From: an uncultured Bacilli bacterium
GTDB lineage: Bacteria; Bacillota_I; Bacilli_A; RF39; UBA660
Assembly: GCA_934102055.1 (NCBI GenBank)
Contig: CAKOSE010000035.1
Span: 1-7,076 of the forward strand
Direction: 5' to 3'
Length of the DNA: 7,076 nucleotides
Below, one piece after another: positions 1 through 4,777 of this stretch. Numbering within the stretch: the first letter of the stretch is position 1; every line of letters starts with the position of its first letter. Position numbers and translations under genes: made by a program. Below the pieces are notes generated by a model. That model was not told the DNA's origin. It made no database searches and worked only from the letters and a program-made list of their open reading frames with translations.

Positions 1-20
1 AAAATACATTATTGAACTAA

Positions 21-59
21 ATGCAACTTGAAAAATATATAAAATATAAATTGCATTTA
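21..59 (+). repeat. Imperfect inverted repeat with AAATTGCATTTA motif
   Basis: ATGCAACTT (21-29) pairs with AAATTGCAT (48-56) with one mismatch. The right arm runs into AAATTGCATTTA (48-59). A 12-mer differing at one base (AAATTGCGTTTA, 1274-1285) sits in the leader of cluster A, also as the right arm of a GCAATT/AATTGC inverted repeat. No function is known. It could be a shared operator or a short dispersed repeat. Confidence 0.4.
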
Positions 60-71
60 CTGTTTAAAGTA

Positions 72-103
72 ATAGATAAATAAAATTATCTATATTTTTT
101 TTT
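72..103 (+). terminator. Intrinsic terminator of a unit ending left of the window
   Basis: ATAGATAA (72-79) pairs perfectly with TTATCTAT (86-93) across a 6-nt loop, and nine Ts follow at 95-103. This is a textbook rho-independent terminator. It lies upstream of the tagO -10 box, so it most likely ends a gene lying off the left edge and not tagO. A role as a tagO attenuator is less likely because the tagO promoter follows it. Confidence 0.7.
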
Positions 104-110
104 AAAATAA

Positions 111-119
111 TGATATAAT
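111..119 (+). promoter_or_regulatory. tagO promoter, extended -10
   Basis: TGATATAAT (111-119) is a perfect -10 box TATAAT with an upstream TGn extension. No good -35 box is seen at the usual distance, which is tolerated by extended -10 promoters. The predicted start near 126 falls on the Shine-Dalgarno-like AGGTG (126-130), so the mRNA leader would be only about 10 nt. Confidence 0.6.
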
Positions 120-135
120 AACCCTAGGTGATTTT

Positions 136-1197
136 ATGTTAGATCTAAGTAATTACACACATATATTAATTATAATCCTAACATGTTTTCTATTTTGTTT
201 TCTAATAACATTTTACATAAAAAAAATAGCAAAACATATAGGAGCAATGGATATACCAAACAAAAGAAAAGTCCATACAAAACCAATGCCCAGATTAGGA
301 GGTCTTGGAATATTCCTAACATTTCTATTTGGATATATGTTATTCGGAGTTCAAAGTATCCAAATGAATGCTATTCTAATAGGAGCATTTATCATTATCA
401 TAGTCGGAGTAATAGATGATATAAGTCCAATAGGAGCAAAAACAAAACTATTAGGGCAAGTAATAGCAGCAGCAGTAGTACTCTTCTACGGAGGAATAAT
501 CCTAGACAAAATAACACTATTTAATATGCACATCAACTTTGGTTTATTATCCTATCCATTAACAATATTATTCATAGTAGGATGCATAAATATAATTAAT
601 TTAATAGATGGCTTAGATGGTCTCTCAACAGGAACATGTAGTATATTTTATGCAACAATAGGAATAATAGCATTCATGAAAGCAAGCTTCGGTGGACTAA
701 ACGTATCACTTGCATTTATCATGCTCGGAGCATCCTTAGGCTTCCTTTGCCACAACTTTTACCCAGCAAAAATCTTTTCAGGAGACTCAGGCTCAATGTT
801 CCAAGGATTCATGATAGCAACAATCTCACTACTAGGATTCAAAACAGTATCAATGACATCATTCTTTATTCCAATCCTATTATTAGGAATTCCAATCCTA
901 GATACATTATTTGCAATAATAAGAAGATTAATCAAAAAAAGACCAATATATATGCCAGATAAAGCCCATCTTCATCATCAATTACTAAACCTAGGATTAT
1001 CTCATAGAAACACAGTACTAGCAATATATGCAATGAACATATTATTTGCATTCGCATCAATAATATATGTACTAAACGATAAAAAACTAGGAGCAATAAT
1101 ATATATAATAATCTTACTCTTAATAGTATTTATAATAACAAAAACAAGTATAATCGCAGATAATAAAGAAACAAAACCAAAAAATAATCACAATTAA
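136..1197 (+). CDS. tagO: Undecaprenyl-phosphate GlcNAc-1-phosphate transferase (TagO/WecA family)
   Basis: This polytopic membrane enzyme of the MraY/WecA (glycosyltransferase 4) superfamily moves a sugar-1-phosphate, usually GlcNAc-1-P, from its UDP form onto undecaprenyl phosphate. That is the first membrane step of wall teichoic acid or related glycopolymer synthesis. The hallmarks appear in order: PRLGG (52-56), the Asp-Asp pair D94-D95, N152/N155 with D158 and D161 in the NxxNLIDGLDGL motif, GDSG (216-219), D256 before an Arg-rich loop, and the HLHH loop (278-281) typical of the TagO/WecA branch. About ten hydrophobic segments span the 353 residues, the normal family length. The ATG at 136 has AGGTG five bases upstream. 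The gene has its own promoter and terminator, so it appears monocistronic. Family is certain; the exact sugar and final polymer (teichoic acid or capsule) cannot be read from sequence. Confidence 0.93.
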   Translation: MLDLSNYTHILIIILTCFLFCFLITFYIKKIAKHIGAMDIPNKRKVHTKPMPRLGGLGIFLTFLFGYMLFGVQSIQMNAILIGAFIIIIVGVIDDISPIGAKTKLLGQVIAAAVVLFYGGIILDKITLFNMHINFGLLSYPLTILFIVGCINIINLIDGLDGLSTGTCSIFYATIGIIAFMKASFGGLNVSLAFIMLGASLGFLCHNFYPAKIFSGDSGSMFQGFMIATISLLGFKTVSMTSFFIPILLLGIPILDTLFAIIRRLIKKRPIYMPDKAHLHHQLLNLGLSHRNTVLAIYAMNILFAFASIIYVLNDKKLGAIIYIIILLLIVFIITKTSIIADNKETKPKNNHN

Positions 1198-1209
1198 GTG
1201 ATTTTTTTT
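1181..1209 (+). terminator. tagO intrinsic terminator overlapping its stop codon
   Basis: AATCAC (1186-1191) pairs with GTGATT (1198-1203). An outer A-run to T-run pairing adds to the stem, and a T8 tract covers 1202-1209. The loop AATTAA contains the tagO stop codon (1195-1197), so the terminator is partly inside the gene. It separates tagO from cluster A. Confidence 0.7.
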
Positions 1210-1220
1210 AATAAAAAACC

Positions 1221-1248
1221 TTGAAAAACAAAAAGAAAATGATAAAAT
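1221..1248 (+). promoter_or_regulatory. Distal promoter of cluster A, shared with cluster B
   Basis: TTGAAA (1221-1226), a 16-bp spacer and TGATAAAAT (1240-1248) form a good -35 with an extended -10. The same arrangement (TTGAAA, 16 bp, TGATAGAAT) occurs at 3901-3928, and both lie exactly 119 bp before their start codons. The predicted start near 1255 would give a leader of about 85 nt. Confidence 0.6.
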
Positions 1249-1253
1249 ATAAC

Positions 1254-1296
1254 ATGCAATTGGAAAAATATGGAAATTGCGTTTAATATGCGTTAA
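1254..1296 (+). promoter_or_regulatory. Leader hairpin and TTGC direct repeats of cluster A
   Basis: GCAATT (1256-1261) and AATTGC (1275-1280) are perfect inverted arms. TTGCGTTTA (1277-1285) and ATGCGTTAA (1288-1296) form a direct repeat with an 11-bp period, about one helical turn. Cluster B has a hairpin and a similarly spaced TTGC pair at the same place. It may be a regulator binding site or a structured 5' leader. The observation is solid; the function is inference. Confidence 0.4.
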
Positions 1297-1314
1297 TAAA
1301 TAAAAACAGTATAG

Positions 1315-1320
1315 TATAAT
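1315..1320 (+). promoter_or_regulatory. Possible proximal -10 box of cluster A
   Basis: TATAAT (1315-1320) lies 16 bp after TTAATA (1293-1298), a weak -35. Transcription would start near 1327, right at the GAGGGAG ribosome-binding site (1328-1334). Cluster B has TATAAT in the equivalent place. It could be a second promoter with a minimal leader or simply AT-rich spacer. Confidence 0.4.
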
Positions 1321-1339
1321 ATGAAATGAGGGAGAGAAT

Positions 1340-1507
1340 ATGGAAGAATTTACAAAATGGTTAGGAATCAACAATAAGTTAGCAAAAATAATAACATGGA
1401 TACTAATTATAATGGTAATGATCATCATAATTAATACAGCACTTGAAAGCGTAGGATTTCCACAGTACCAACTAACATATGCTAATATTAAAAATTTATT
1501 CAAATAA
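1340..1507 (+). CDS. 55-aa single-span membrane peptide, first gene of the agr-like cluster
   Basis: Not a recognised family. The peptide has an amphipathic start (residues 1-16, with W7, K13, K16 and W20), one hydrophobic span (about 17-33), then LESVGFPQY (35-43) and a short basic end. The ATG follows GAGGGAG (1328-1334) at five bases. The next gene starts 12 bp after the stop, with its own GGAGG. An ungapped alignment to residues 1-50 of the 199-aa protein at 4020 shows 21 identities, including F4, W7, L8, W20, N32, LES (35-37), G39, P41 and Y43. The ORF is therefore a genuine gene despite its size. Lying just before an AgrB-like peptidase, it occupies the place of an AgrD pheromone precursor. 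It lacks Cys, so a thiolactone is excluded; a Ser37-based lactone is only conceivable. It may instead be a membrane partner of the peptidase. Confidence 0.7.
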   Translation: MEEFTKWLGINNKLAKIITWILIIMVMIIIINTALESVGFPQYQLTYANIKNLFK

Positions 1508-1519
1508 TGGAGGATGATT

Positions 1520-1972
1520 ATGGAAAAACACGATGAAAAAAAGAATAAAAAGAGAAAAAAGAAAAATGGTATATGGTTTAACAATACAGAATCCATAGAA
1601 TATTATGCCCAAAACAAAGCAGCAAAACTCGAAAAACTAATAGAAAACATAATATTTTATGGCATAACCATACCACTTCAGCTAATTCAATCAGCAGGAG
1701 TATTTATAATAGCATATTTCAATCATGCATTCGCAGAACTATCATTTTTCTTAATAGGCTTTTTCTTTGTAAGAACATTTCTAGGAGATACATTTCATCT
1801 TAACTCAACAATAGCATGTACAACATTTACCTGGACCATATTTTATATAATAACGGCACTAATACCAAGTATTTATATAAGCGTATTATTATGTATATTA
1901 CTAGGGTGTAGTCTTGCAATATATATGAATTACATAGTAGTAAGGGATGAAGAAACGTGTCAAAAAGATTAA
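1520..1972 (+). CDS. Divergent AgrB-like membrane peptidase
   Basis: AgrB proteins are integral-membrane cysteine peptidases that cut the C-terminal part from an AgrD precursor and help make a cyclic autoinducing peptide. Here the signature R85-x3-G89-x3-H93-x6-C100 sits after a hydrophobic segment, and the His-x6-Cys spacing equals that of the AgrB catalytic pair. Hydrophobic segments lie at about 44-67, 72-84, 101-120 and 121-140. A strongly basic cytosolic start (residues 3-15 are mostly Lys) is unusual. At 150 residues it is shorter than typical AgrB (about 190-200) and ends soon after the last span. The chosen ATG at 1520 has TGGAGG (1508-1513) at six bases; an in-frame ATG at 1514 abuts that site and is too close. 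It overlaps the next gene by 16 bp, implying coupled translation. Assignment rests on motif and topology only; activity and substrate are unproven. Confidence 0.6.
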   Translation: MEKHDEKKNKKRKKKNGIWFNNTESIEYYAQNKAAKLEKLIENIIFYGITIPLQLIQSAGVFIIAYFNHAFAELSFFLIGFFFVRTFLGDTFHLNSTIACTTFTWTIFYIITALIPSIYISVLLCILLGCSLAIYMNYIVVRDEETCQKD

Positions 1973-2205
1973 AAACATTATTAAAACTACCATCAGATAG
2001 AGATAAACTAGTAGAAATGTGTAGAGAAAAAGGATTAAACGGTTATGAAATAGAAATAATATTAAGAATCTACTGGAAAAAGCAAAGCTTAACATATATT
2101 TCATACAATATGGATTTCCTAAAATACGGAAAACCTCAAAGATATTATTCAGTAAGAAGTATAAATAACTTTCATAAAGAAGCCTTCCTAAAACTCTTGT
2201 TATAA
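1957..2205 (+). CDS. Small helix-turn-helix-like protein of the agr-like cluster
   Basis: This is an 82-aa soluble basic protein of no named family that I recognise. Residues 28-82 read like a sigma-region-4 or small phage-type helix-turn-helix: a hydrophobic helix around YEIEIILRIYW (30-40), KQSLTYIS (42-49), and a second helix beginning YYSVRSINNFHKEAF (63-77), resembling the 'YS.RT..R..KAL' recognition helix pattern. The start is GTG at 1957, with AAGGG (1942-1946) ten bases upstream inside the preceding gene. The 16-bp overlap with the AgrB-like gene points to translational coupling and a shared job. It is the best in-window candidate for a regulator of clusters A and B. DNA binding is inferred from pattern only. 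Confidence 0.55.
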   Translation: MSKRLKTLLKLPSDRDKLVEMCREKGLNGYEIEIILRIYWKKQSLTYISYNMDFLKYGKPQRYYSVRSINNFHKEAFLKLLL

Positions 2206-2206
2206 A

Positions 2207-2231
2207 AAAAGATTCCGAAAAGGAATCTTTT
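2207..2231. terminator. Bidirectional terminator between cluster A and tRNA-Thr
   Basis: AAAAGATTCC (2207-2216) pairs perfectly with GGAATCTTTT (2222-2231) around a GAAAA loop. On the minus strand the hairpin is followed by a run of seven Ts (complement of 2204-2210), so it ends tRNA-Thr transcription well. On the plus strand it ends cluster A with a shorter T tract. Confidence 0.8.
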
Positions 2232-2243
2232 AATATGTAAAAA

Positions 2244-2317
2244 TGGTGCCGATTAACAGAATTGAACTGATCTCTGATGCTTACCATGCATCTGTTTTAC
2301 CACTAAACTAAATCGGC
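2244..2317 (-). tRNA. tRNA-Thr (anticodon GGU)
   Basis: Reading the minus strand from 2317, the acceptor GCCGATT pairs fully with AATCGGC, followed by discriminator A and an encoded CCA (2244-2246). The D-stem GTTT/AAAC encloses a loop containing GG. The anticodon stem GATGC/GCATC encloses ATGGTAA, giving anticodon GGT, which reads ACC and ACU (Thr). The T-arm ATCAG-TTCAATT-CTGTT has one U-U mismatch at its second pair. The variable loop is 4 nt and the total is 74 nt. All invariant positions fit a functional tRNA. Confidence 0.93.
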
Positions 2318-2328
2318 CTAGTAAAAAA

Positions 2329-2334
2329 ATTATA
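2329..2334 (-). promoter_or_regulatory. tRNA-Thr -10 box
   Basis: The complement of 2329-2334 reads TATAAT, about 11 bp upstream of the mature tRNA 5' end, so transcription would begin near 2322. No convincing -35 box is seen, only an AT-rich stretch around 2352-2357. Confidence 0.5.
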
Positions 2335-2384
2335 AACCACAAAAGTAATTTATAAATAGTCTCCATACAAATAATAACACAAAC

Positions 2385-2418
2385 AAAAAGAAACTTCAAT
2401 ACTAGCACCAAAGTTTCT
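2385..2418 (-). terminator. Terminator of the DUF3592-like gene
   Basis: On the minus strand AGAAACTT (2418-2411) pairs with AAGTTTCT (2396-2389) across a 14-nt loop and is followed by Ts (complement of 2385-2389). It sits just past the stop codon of the minus-strand gene and before tRNA-Thr. Confidence 0.6.
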
Positions 2419-2430
2419 CAGTTATACACA

Positions 2431-3294
2431 TTAAAGAATGTTATTATCTTGATTTGATATATTTTGATTATTATTTCCTTGATTATAATTATTTGAATAT
2501 AAATTTTGATTATAAACCGGTTGATTTCCTCTATTACCATTTTCAAAAGAGGCTGAAGAATTTTGCTGATAATAATCTTGAGGTAAATTACCACCAATAC
2601 GATTTATTTCAAAATCAATAAAATAATTATCAGGATTATTCTCATCAATTAATAAATCAACCATACCATCTGAATCACAAGTTTTTCGATCATTCCTTAC
2701 ATCACCACATAATGTTACATTATGTCCATTTGGTAATACATAATCCACAACAGGCATTTGAAGAGGAACATCATTCACTATTGTTCCAGAATTTTCCAAT
2801 CGGTATGGCAAATTTTTAACCAATTTACCTGTCTTATTTAATTCCAATATCTTTTTCACCCTTTTATTAACTTTATTAATATTTACACTTGCTACAATAA
2901 TAAAAAGTATTGGAAGTAAAGTGAAAAATAATAAAAAATTATTCCCAGATTTAGAATACTCCGTCATACAATTCGAAGGATTACTTGAATCATAATAAAC
3001 AGTTTTATTACTATTACCAGGGTTTACAGTAGAAGACATCCCAGAAGTACATACATAATCCCTTCCATCAACTACATACGAATAAACTGGTGAATACATA
3101 ATATCACCTTCATCACTTATATACGATTTAACTTCAACATTTGTTGATGTGACACTCGAATCAAAACTCTTCAACTTAATAATTGATGATACAGAATAAA
3201 CAGTCATCACAATAAAAAAGAAAATTCCTAAAAAAAGAAATAAATAAAAAAAACTTCTGCCCTTCTTTACATTTTTAACATTAATATCATACAT
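2431..3294 (-). CDS. DUF3592-like two-span membrane protein with Asn/Gln-rich tail
   Basis: Function unknown. The 287-aa protein has a short basic cytosolic start, span 1 (about 14-37), an outside loop (38-117), span 2 (about 118-137) and a cytosolic second half. The outside loop has the DUF3592-type pattern: YSPVYSYVVDGRDY (67-80), then a Gly and VYYDSSNP (99-106). It contains C82 and C109, which could form a disulfide. Residues 180-228 echo the same layout (a 'DYVLPNGH' strand, then C196 and C206, then 'LLIDENNPDNY'), suggesting an internal duplication. The last 52 residues are about half Asn and Gln, low-complexity and probably disordered. The ATG at 3294 has TAGAGG (3309-3304) nine bases upstream and a near-consensus promoter. 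The gene is monocistronic. I am fairly sure of the family resemblance; no role can be assigned. Confidence 0.7.
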   Translation of the reverse strand: MYDINVKNVKKGRSFFYLFLFLGIFFFIVMTVYSVSSIIKLKSFDSSVTSTNVEVKSYISDEGDIMYSPVYSYVVDGRDYVCTSGMSSTVNPGNSNKTVYYDSSNPSNCMTEYSKSGNNFLLFFTLLPILFIIVASVNINKVNKRVKKILELNKTGKLVKNLPYRLENSGTIVNDVPLQMPVVDYVLPNGHNVTLCGDVRNDRKTCDSDGMVDLLIDENNPDNYFIDFEINRIGGNLPQDYYQQNSSASFENGNRGNQPVYNQNLYSNNYNQGNNNQNISNQDNNIL

Positions 3295-3315
3295 ATATAC
3301 ACACCTCTACTTTAA

Positions 3316-3344
3316 ATAATAAGTATATAATTATAAGTTGTCAA
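3316..3344 (-). promoter_or_regulatory. Near-consensus promoter of the DUF3592-like gene
   Basis: On the minus strand a perfect -35 TTGACA (3344-3339), a 17-bp spacer and TATTAT (3321-3316) form an almost ideal sigma-A-type promoter. The start would be near 3309, the first base of the Shine-Dalgarno TAGAGG (3309-3304), so the leader is about 15 nt. This is the clearest case of the short-leader pattern in the window. Confidence 0.8.
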
Positions 3345-3455
3345 TTATTATTAATCATATTTAAAACGTTTTACACTAAAACTAAATATAAAATCATAAA
3401 TTATTACAAATCCTCCATCATTTATCAAAAAAAGTAATATAAATTATCAATACAT

Positions 3456-3478
3456 AAAAAAACGAACTAATAGTTCGG
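3456..3478 (-). terminator. ssrA terminator
   Basis: On the minus strand CGAAC (3477-3473) pairs with GTTCG (3467-3463) across TATTA, extendable into the loop. It is followed by seven Ts (complement of 3456-3462). It lies 13 bp past the tmRNA 3' end. Confidence 0.8.
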
Positions 3479-3490
3479 TATATTCAAATA

Positions 3491-3830
3491 TGGTGGAGAC
3501 GAGGAGAATTGAACTCCTGTCCAAAAGCAAATTAATTTAAACCTCTACAAGTTTAGTCAGTTATAAATTATCATTATCTACAAAGTAACCGACATCCAAA
3601 TAGATAACTATCCTATAAAAATTCATCATTGCATATAGGCACTACAATAATATAGCTTACTAGGTATAACCCTAAAATATTCCCGTAAGCAAAGAATAAG
3701 TTAGAGCTCGCTAATTAAATACTAAGCGAATTGTAATTGTCTGTTTCCAGATATATTTAAATTTGCATTTAAAGATTGCCATCTACTTGCAATTTAAACC
3801 ATTACACTTCTGTCGAACCCGATCGTCCCC
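3491..3830 (-). ncRNA. ssrA: tmRNA (transfer-messenger RNA)
   Basis: tmRNA, with SmpB, rescues ribosomes stalled on broken mRNA and adds a degradation tag. From 3830 the minus strand begins GGGGACGATCGGGTTCGACA, the conserved tmRNA 5' end. The 3' end has a T-arm (GGAG-TTCAATT-CTCC), an acceptor strand CGTCTCC pairing with GGGGACG (one G-U), and an encoded ACCA ending at 3491. Length is 340 nt. Pseudoknot 1 (a TTGC/GCAA stem) ends about ten bases before the resume codon GCA (3766-3764), the expected spacing. The tag reads ANLNISGNRQLQFA, stopping at TAG (3724-3722). The stop lies in the loop of the TCGCT/AGCGA hairpin, as expected for helix 5. The tag ends in QFA instead of LAA. Identity is certain; the tag frame is well supported but inferred. 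Confidence 0.96.
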
Positions 3831-3838
3831 ATGCACTA

Positions 3839-3867
3839 ATTATAACACATAATTAAACCAATATCAA
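3839..3867 (-). promoter_or_regulatory. ssrA promoter
   Basis: On the minus strand TTGATA (3867-3862), a 17-bp spacer and TGT-TATAAT (-10 at 3844-3839) form a strong extended promoter, as expected for an abundant stable RNA. Transcription would start near 3832, almost at the mature 5' end. AATTTGCGTTTG (3879-3868) abuts the -35 and resembles the motif seen before tagO and cluster A. Confidence 0.8.
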
Positions 3868-3900
3868 CAAACGCAAATTAAAAAAATACCACAAAAAACC

Positions 3901-3928
3901 TTGAAAAATATAAATATAGTGATAGAAT
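3901..3928 (+). promoter_or_regulatory. Distal promoter of cluster B, shared with cluster A
   Basis: TTGAAA (3901-3906), 16 bp and TGATAGAAT (3920-3928) copy the cluster A arrangement, including the preceding ACC and following AT. The distance from the first T of TTGAAA to the start codon is 119 bp in both clusters. It diverges from the ssrA promoter, with about 33 bp between the two -35 boxes. Confidence 0.6.
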
Positions 3929-3938
3929 ATAAAAACAA

Positions 3939-3979
3939 AAAATGGAATAAATTACCATTTTGCACATCCGTTGCGTTAC
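3939..3979 (+). promoter_or_regulatory. Leader hairpin and TTGC direct repeats of cluster B
   Basis: AAAATGG (3939-3945) pairs perfectly with CCATTTT (3955-3961). TTGCACAT (3960-3967) and TTGCGTTAC (3971-3979) are spaced 11 bp apart, the same period as the pair at 1277 and 1288. TATAAT at 3998-4003 parallels the proximal -10 of cluster A. The hairpin sequence differs from that of cluster A, but its position is the same. Confidence 0.4.
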
Positions 3980-4019
3980 ACATAAAATCAATAGTATTAT
4001 AATAAAGGAGAGGTAAAAT

Positions 4020-4619
4020 ATGAAAGATTTCATAAACTGGTTAAAGAACAACGAAAAGATAGGTAAAGTAATAGTATGGTTATTTATAATAACAATAGGT
4101 TTAATAATTTTAAACATAACATTAGAAAGCTTAGGGTTACCTCATTACAGTATAGTGAACTCCAAAATTACTGAAATTAGTGTCAATAAAATATATGATA
4201 TATTGATAAGCTGCTTTGTATGTATTTTTAACTTCTATTCAATGGTTTTACTATTCTTTAGGGTTAAAGAATCTAAGAATATATTTAAGTGGTCAATGTT
4301 ATATATGATAATTAACTGGATAATAGCCTATTTTCTAGGATATATAGCAGGACAAATCTATATAATATGTTTTATAATGATTTTCTTTTATTTATATTCT
4401 AATAGGAGCAAGAAGTATATACTATATAGCATTTTATCTTGGATAATAAATGTGATGGTTCAAGGTATAACTTACACCTGTAAAATGAAGTTAATGAATG
4501 TTGCAGAGATGGGTAGATTTGCAAGTAATTTATTATCATTAGATTACTTTATAATTATGGCCATGATTATATTAGTTAAAGAATTATACTTAAAGAAGCG
4601 AGGTGAAAAAAATGGGTGA
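4020..4619 (+). CDS. Polytopic membrane protein whose N-terminus is a paralogue of the 55-aa peptide
   Basis: Function unknown; no family recognised. The 199-aa protein has about six spans (around 17-33, 59-80, 90-108, 111-127, 132-150, 173-187). Residues 1-50 align without gaps to the 55-aa peptide at 1340 (21 identities; MxxFxxWL, then W20, then LESxGxPxY). The remaining 150 residues have no counterpart in cluster A by eye. Its overall size and hydrophobicity resemble AgrB, but no His-x6-Cys pair is present, so it should not be called a peptidase. The ATG at 4020 follows AAAGGAGAGG (4004-4013). The stop codon overlaps the 31-aa ORF by 8 bp. With the shared leader, this argues for a functional link to cluster A, perhaps as an accessory, immunity or transport component; that is inference. 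Confidence 0.75.
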   Translation: MKDFINWLKNNEKIGKVIVWLFIITIGLIILNITLESLGLPHYSIVNSKITEISVNKIYDILISCFVCIFNFYSMVLLFFRVKESKNIFKWSMLYMIINWIIAYFLGYIAGQIYIICFIMIFFYLYSNRSKKYILYSILSWIINVMVQGITYTCKMKLMNVAEMGRFASNLLSLDYFIIMAMIILVKELYLKKRGEKNG

Positions 4620-4707
4620 TGGGCCAATTAGTGTTCTATGGTGGGGAAAATTCAACCACGAAAAGAAATTAGCACAAAAAATATCAACAAGTCTAACTAA
4701 AAAATAA
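4612..4707 (+). CDS. 31-aa peptide translationally coupled to the 199-aa membrane protein
   Basis: A small ORF with strong context: ATG at 4612, AGGTG (4601-4605) six bases upstream, an 8-bp overlap with the preceding gene, and a terminator directly after. It starts MGDGPISVLWWGKF, a Gly-rich then aromatic stretch, followed by a Lys-rich helix-like tail (residues 17-31). It has no Cys and no leader segment before the aromatic stretch, so it is not a standard AgrD. It could be a small signalling or membrane-active peptide, or a subunit of the protein encoded upstream. Confidence 0.6.
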   Translation: MGDGPISVLWWGKFNHEKKLAQKISTSLTKK

Positions 4708-4710
4708 AAC

Positions 4711-4752
4711 AATTAAAAAATAGATATAAGGGCTCATATCTATTTTTTAATT
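4711..4752. terminator. Cluster B terminator, perfect 17-bp hairpin
   Basis: The arms at 4711-4727 and 4736-4752 are perfectly complementary over 17 bp, with loop AAGGGCTC. A-runs and T-runs on opposite sides (T6 at 4743-4748) let it work in either direction. It closes the 199-aa and 31-aa operon. Confidence 0.8.
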
Positions 4753-4777
4753 AATGAAAAGTGAAAGGAAACAGAAC

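Noticed and set aside
1..31. Tail of an upstream gene
   Set aside because: Short open frames end at 15, 18 and 31, and a terminator follows at 72-103, so an upstream gene may end here. Too few codons are visible to choose a frame.
1254..1285. Riboswitch in the cluster A leader
   Set aside because: It has only one short AT-rich hairpin and no recognisable aptamer core. It is reported only as a possible leader structure.
1120..1596. Minus-strand ORF of 158 codons across the tagO end and the cluster A start
   Set aside because: It overlaps two plus-strand genes with clear Shine-Dalgarno sites and motifs. Its product is Phe/Ile-rich low complexity, as expected from the antisense of AT-rich genes.
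1901..2287. Minus-strand ORF of 128 codons
   Set aside because: It runs through tRNA-Thr and the bidirectional terminator and is antisense to the HTH-like gene, so it is a shadow frame.
2244..3830. Mobile element integrated at tRNA-Thr or ssrA
   Set aside because: Both RNA genes are common integration sites, but I see no second copy of either 3' end, no integrase and no transposase. The genes between them show no element structure.
4020..4619. Second AgrB homologue
   Set aside because: Size and hydrophobicity fit, but there is no His-x6-Cys pair and no Arg-Gly motif, so only 'polytopic membrane protein' is supported.
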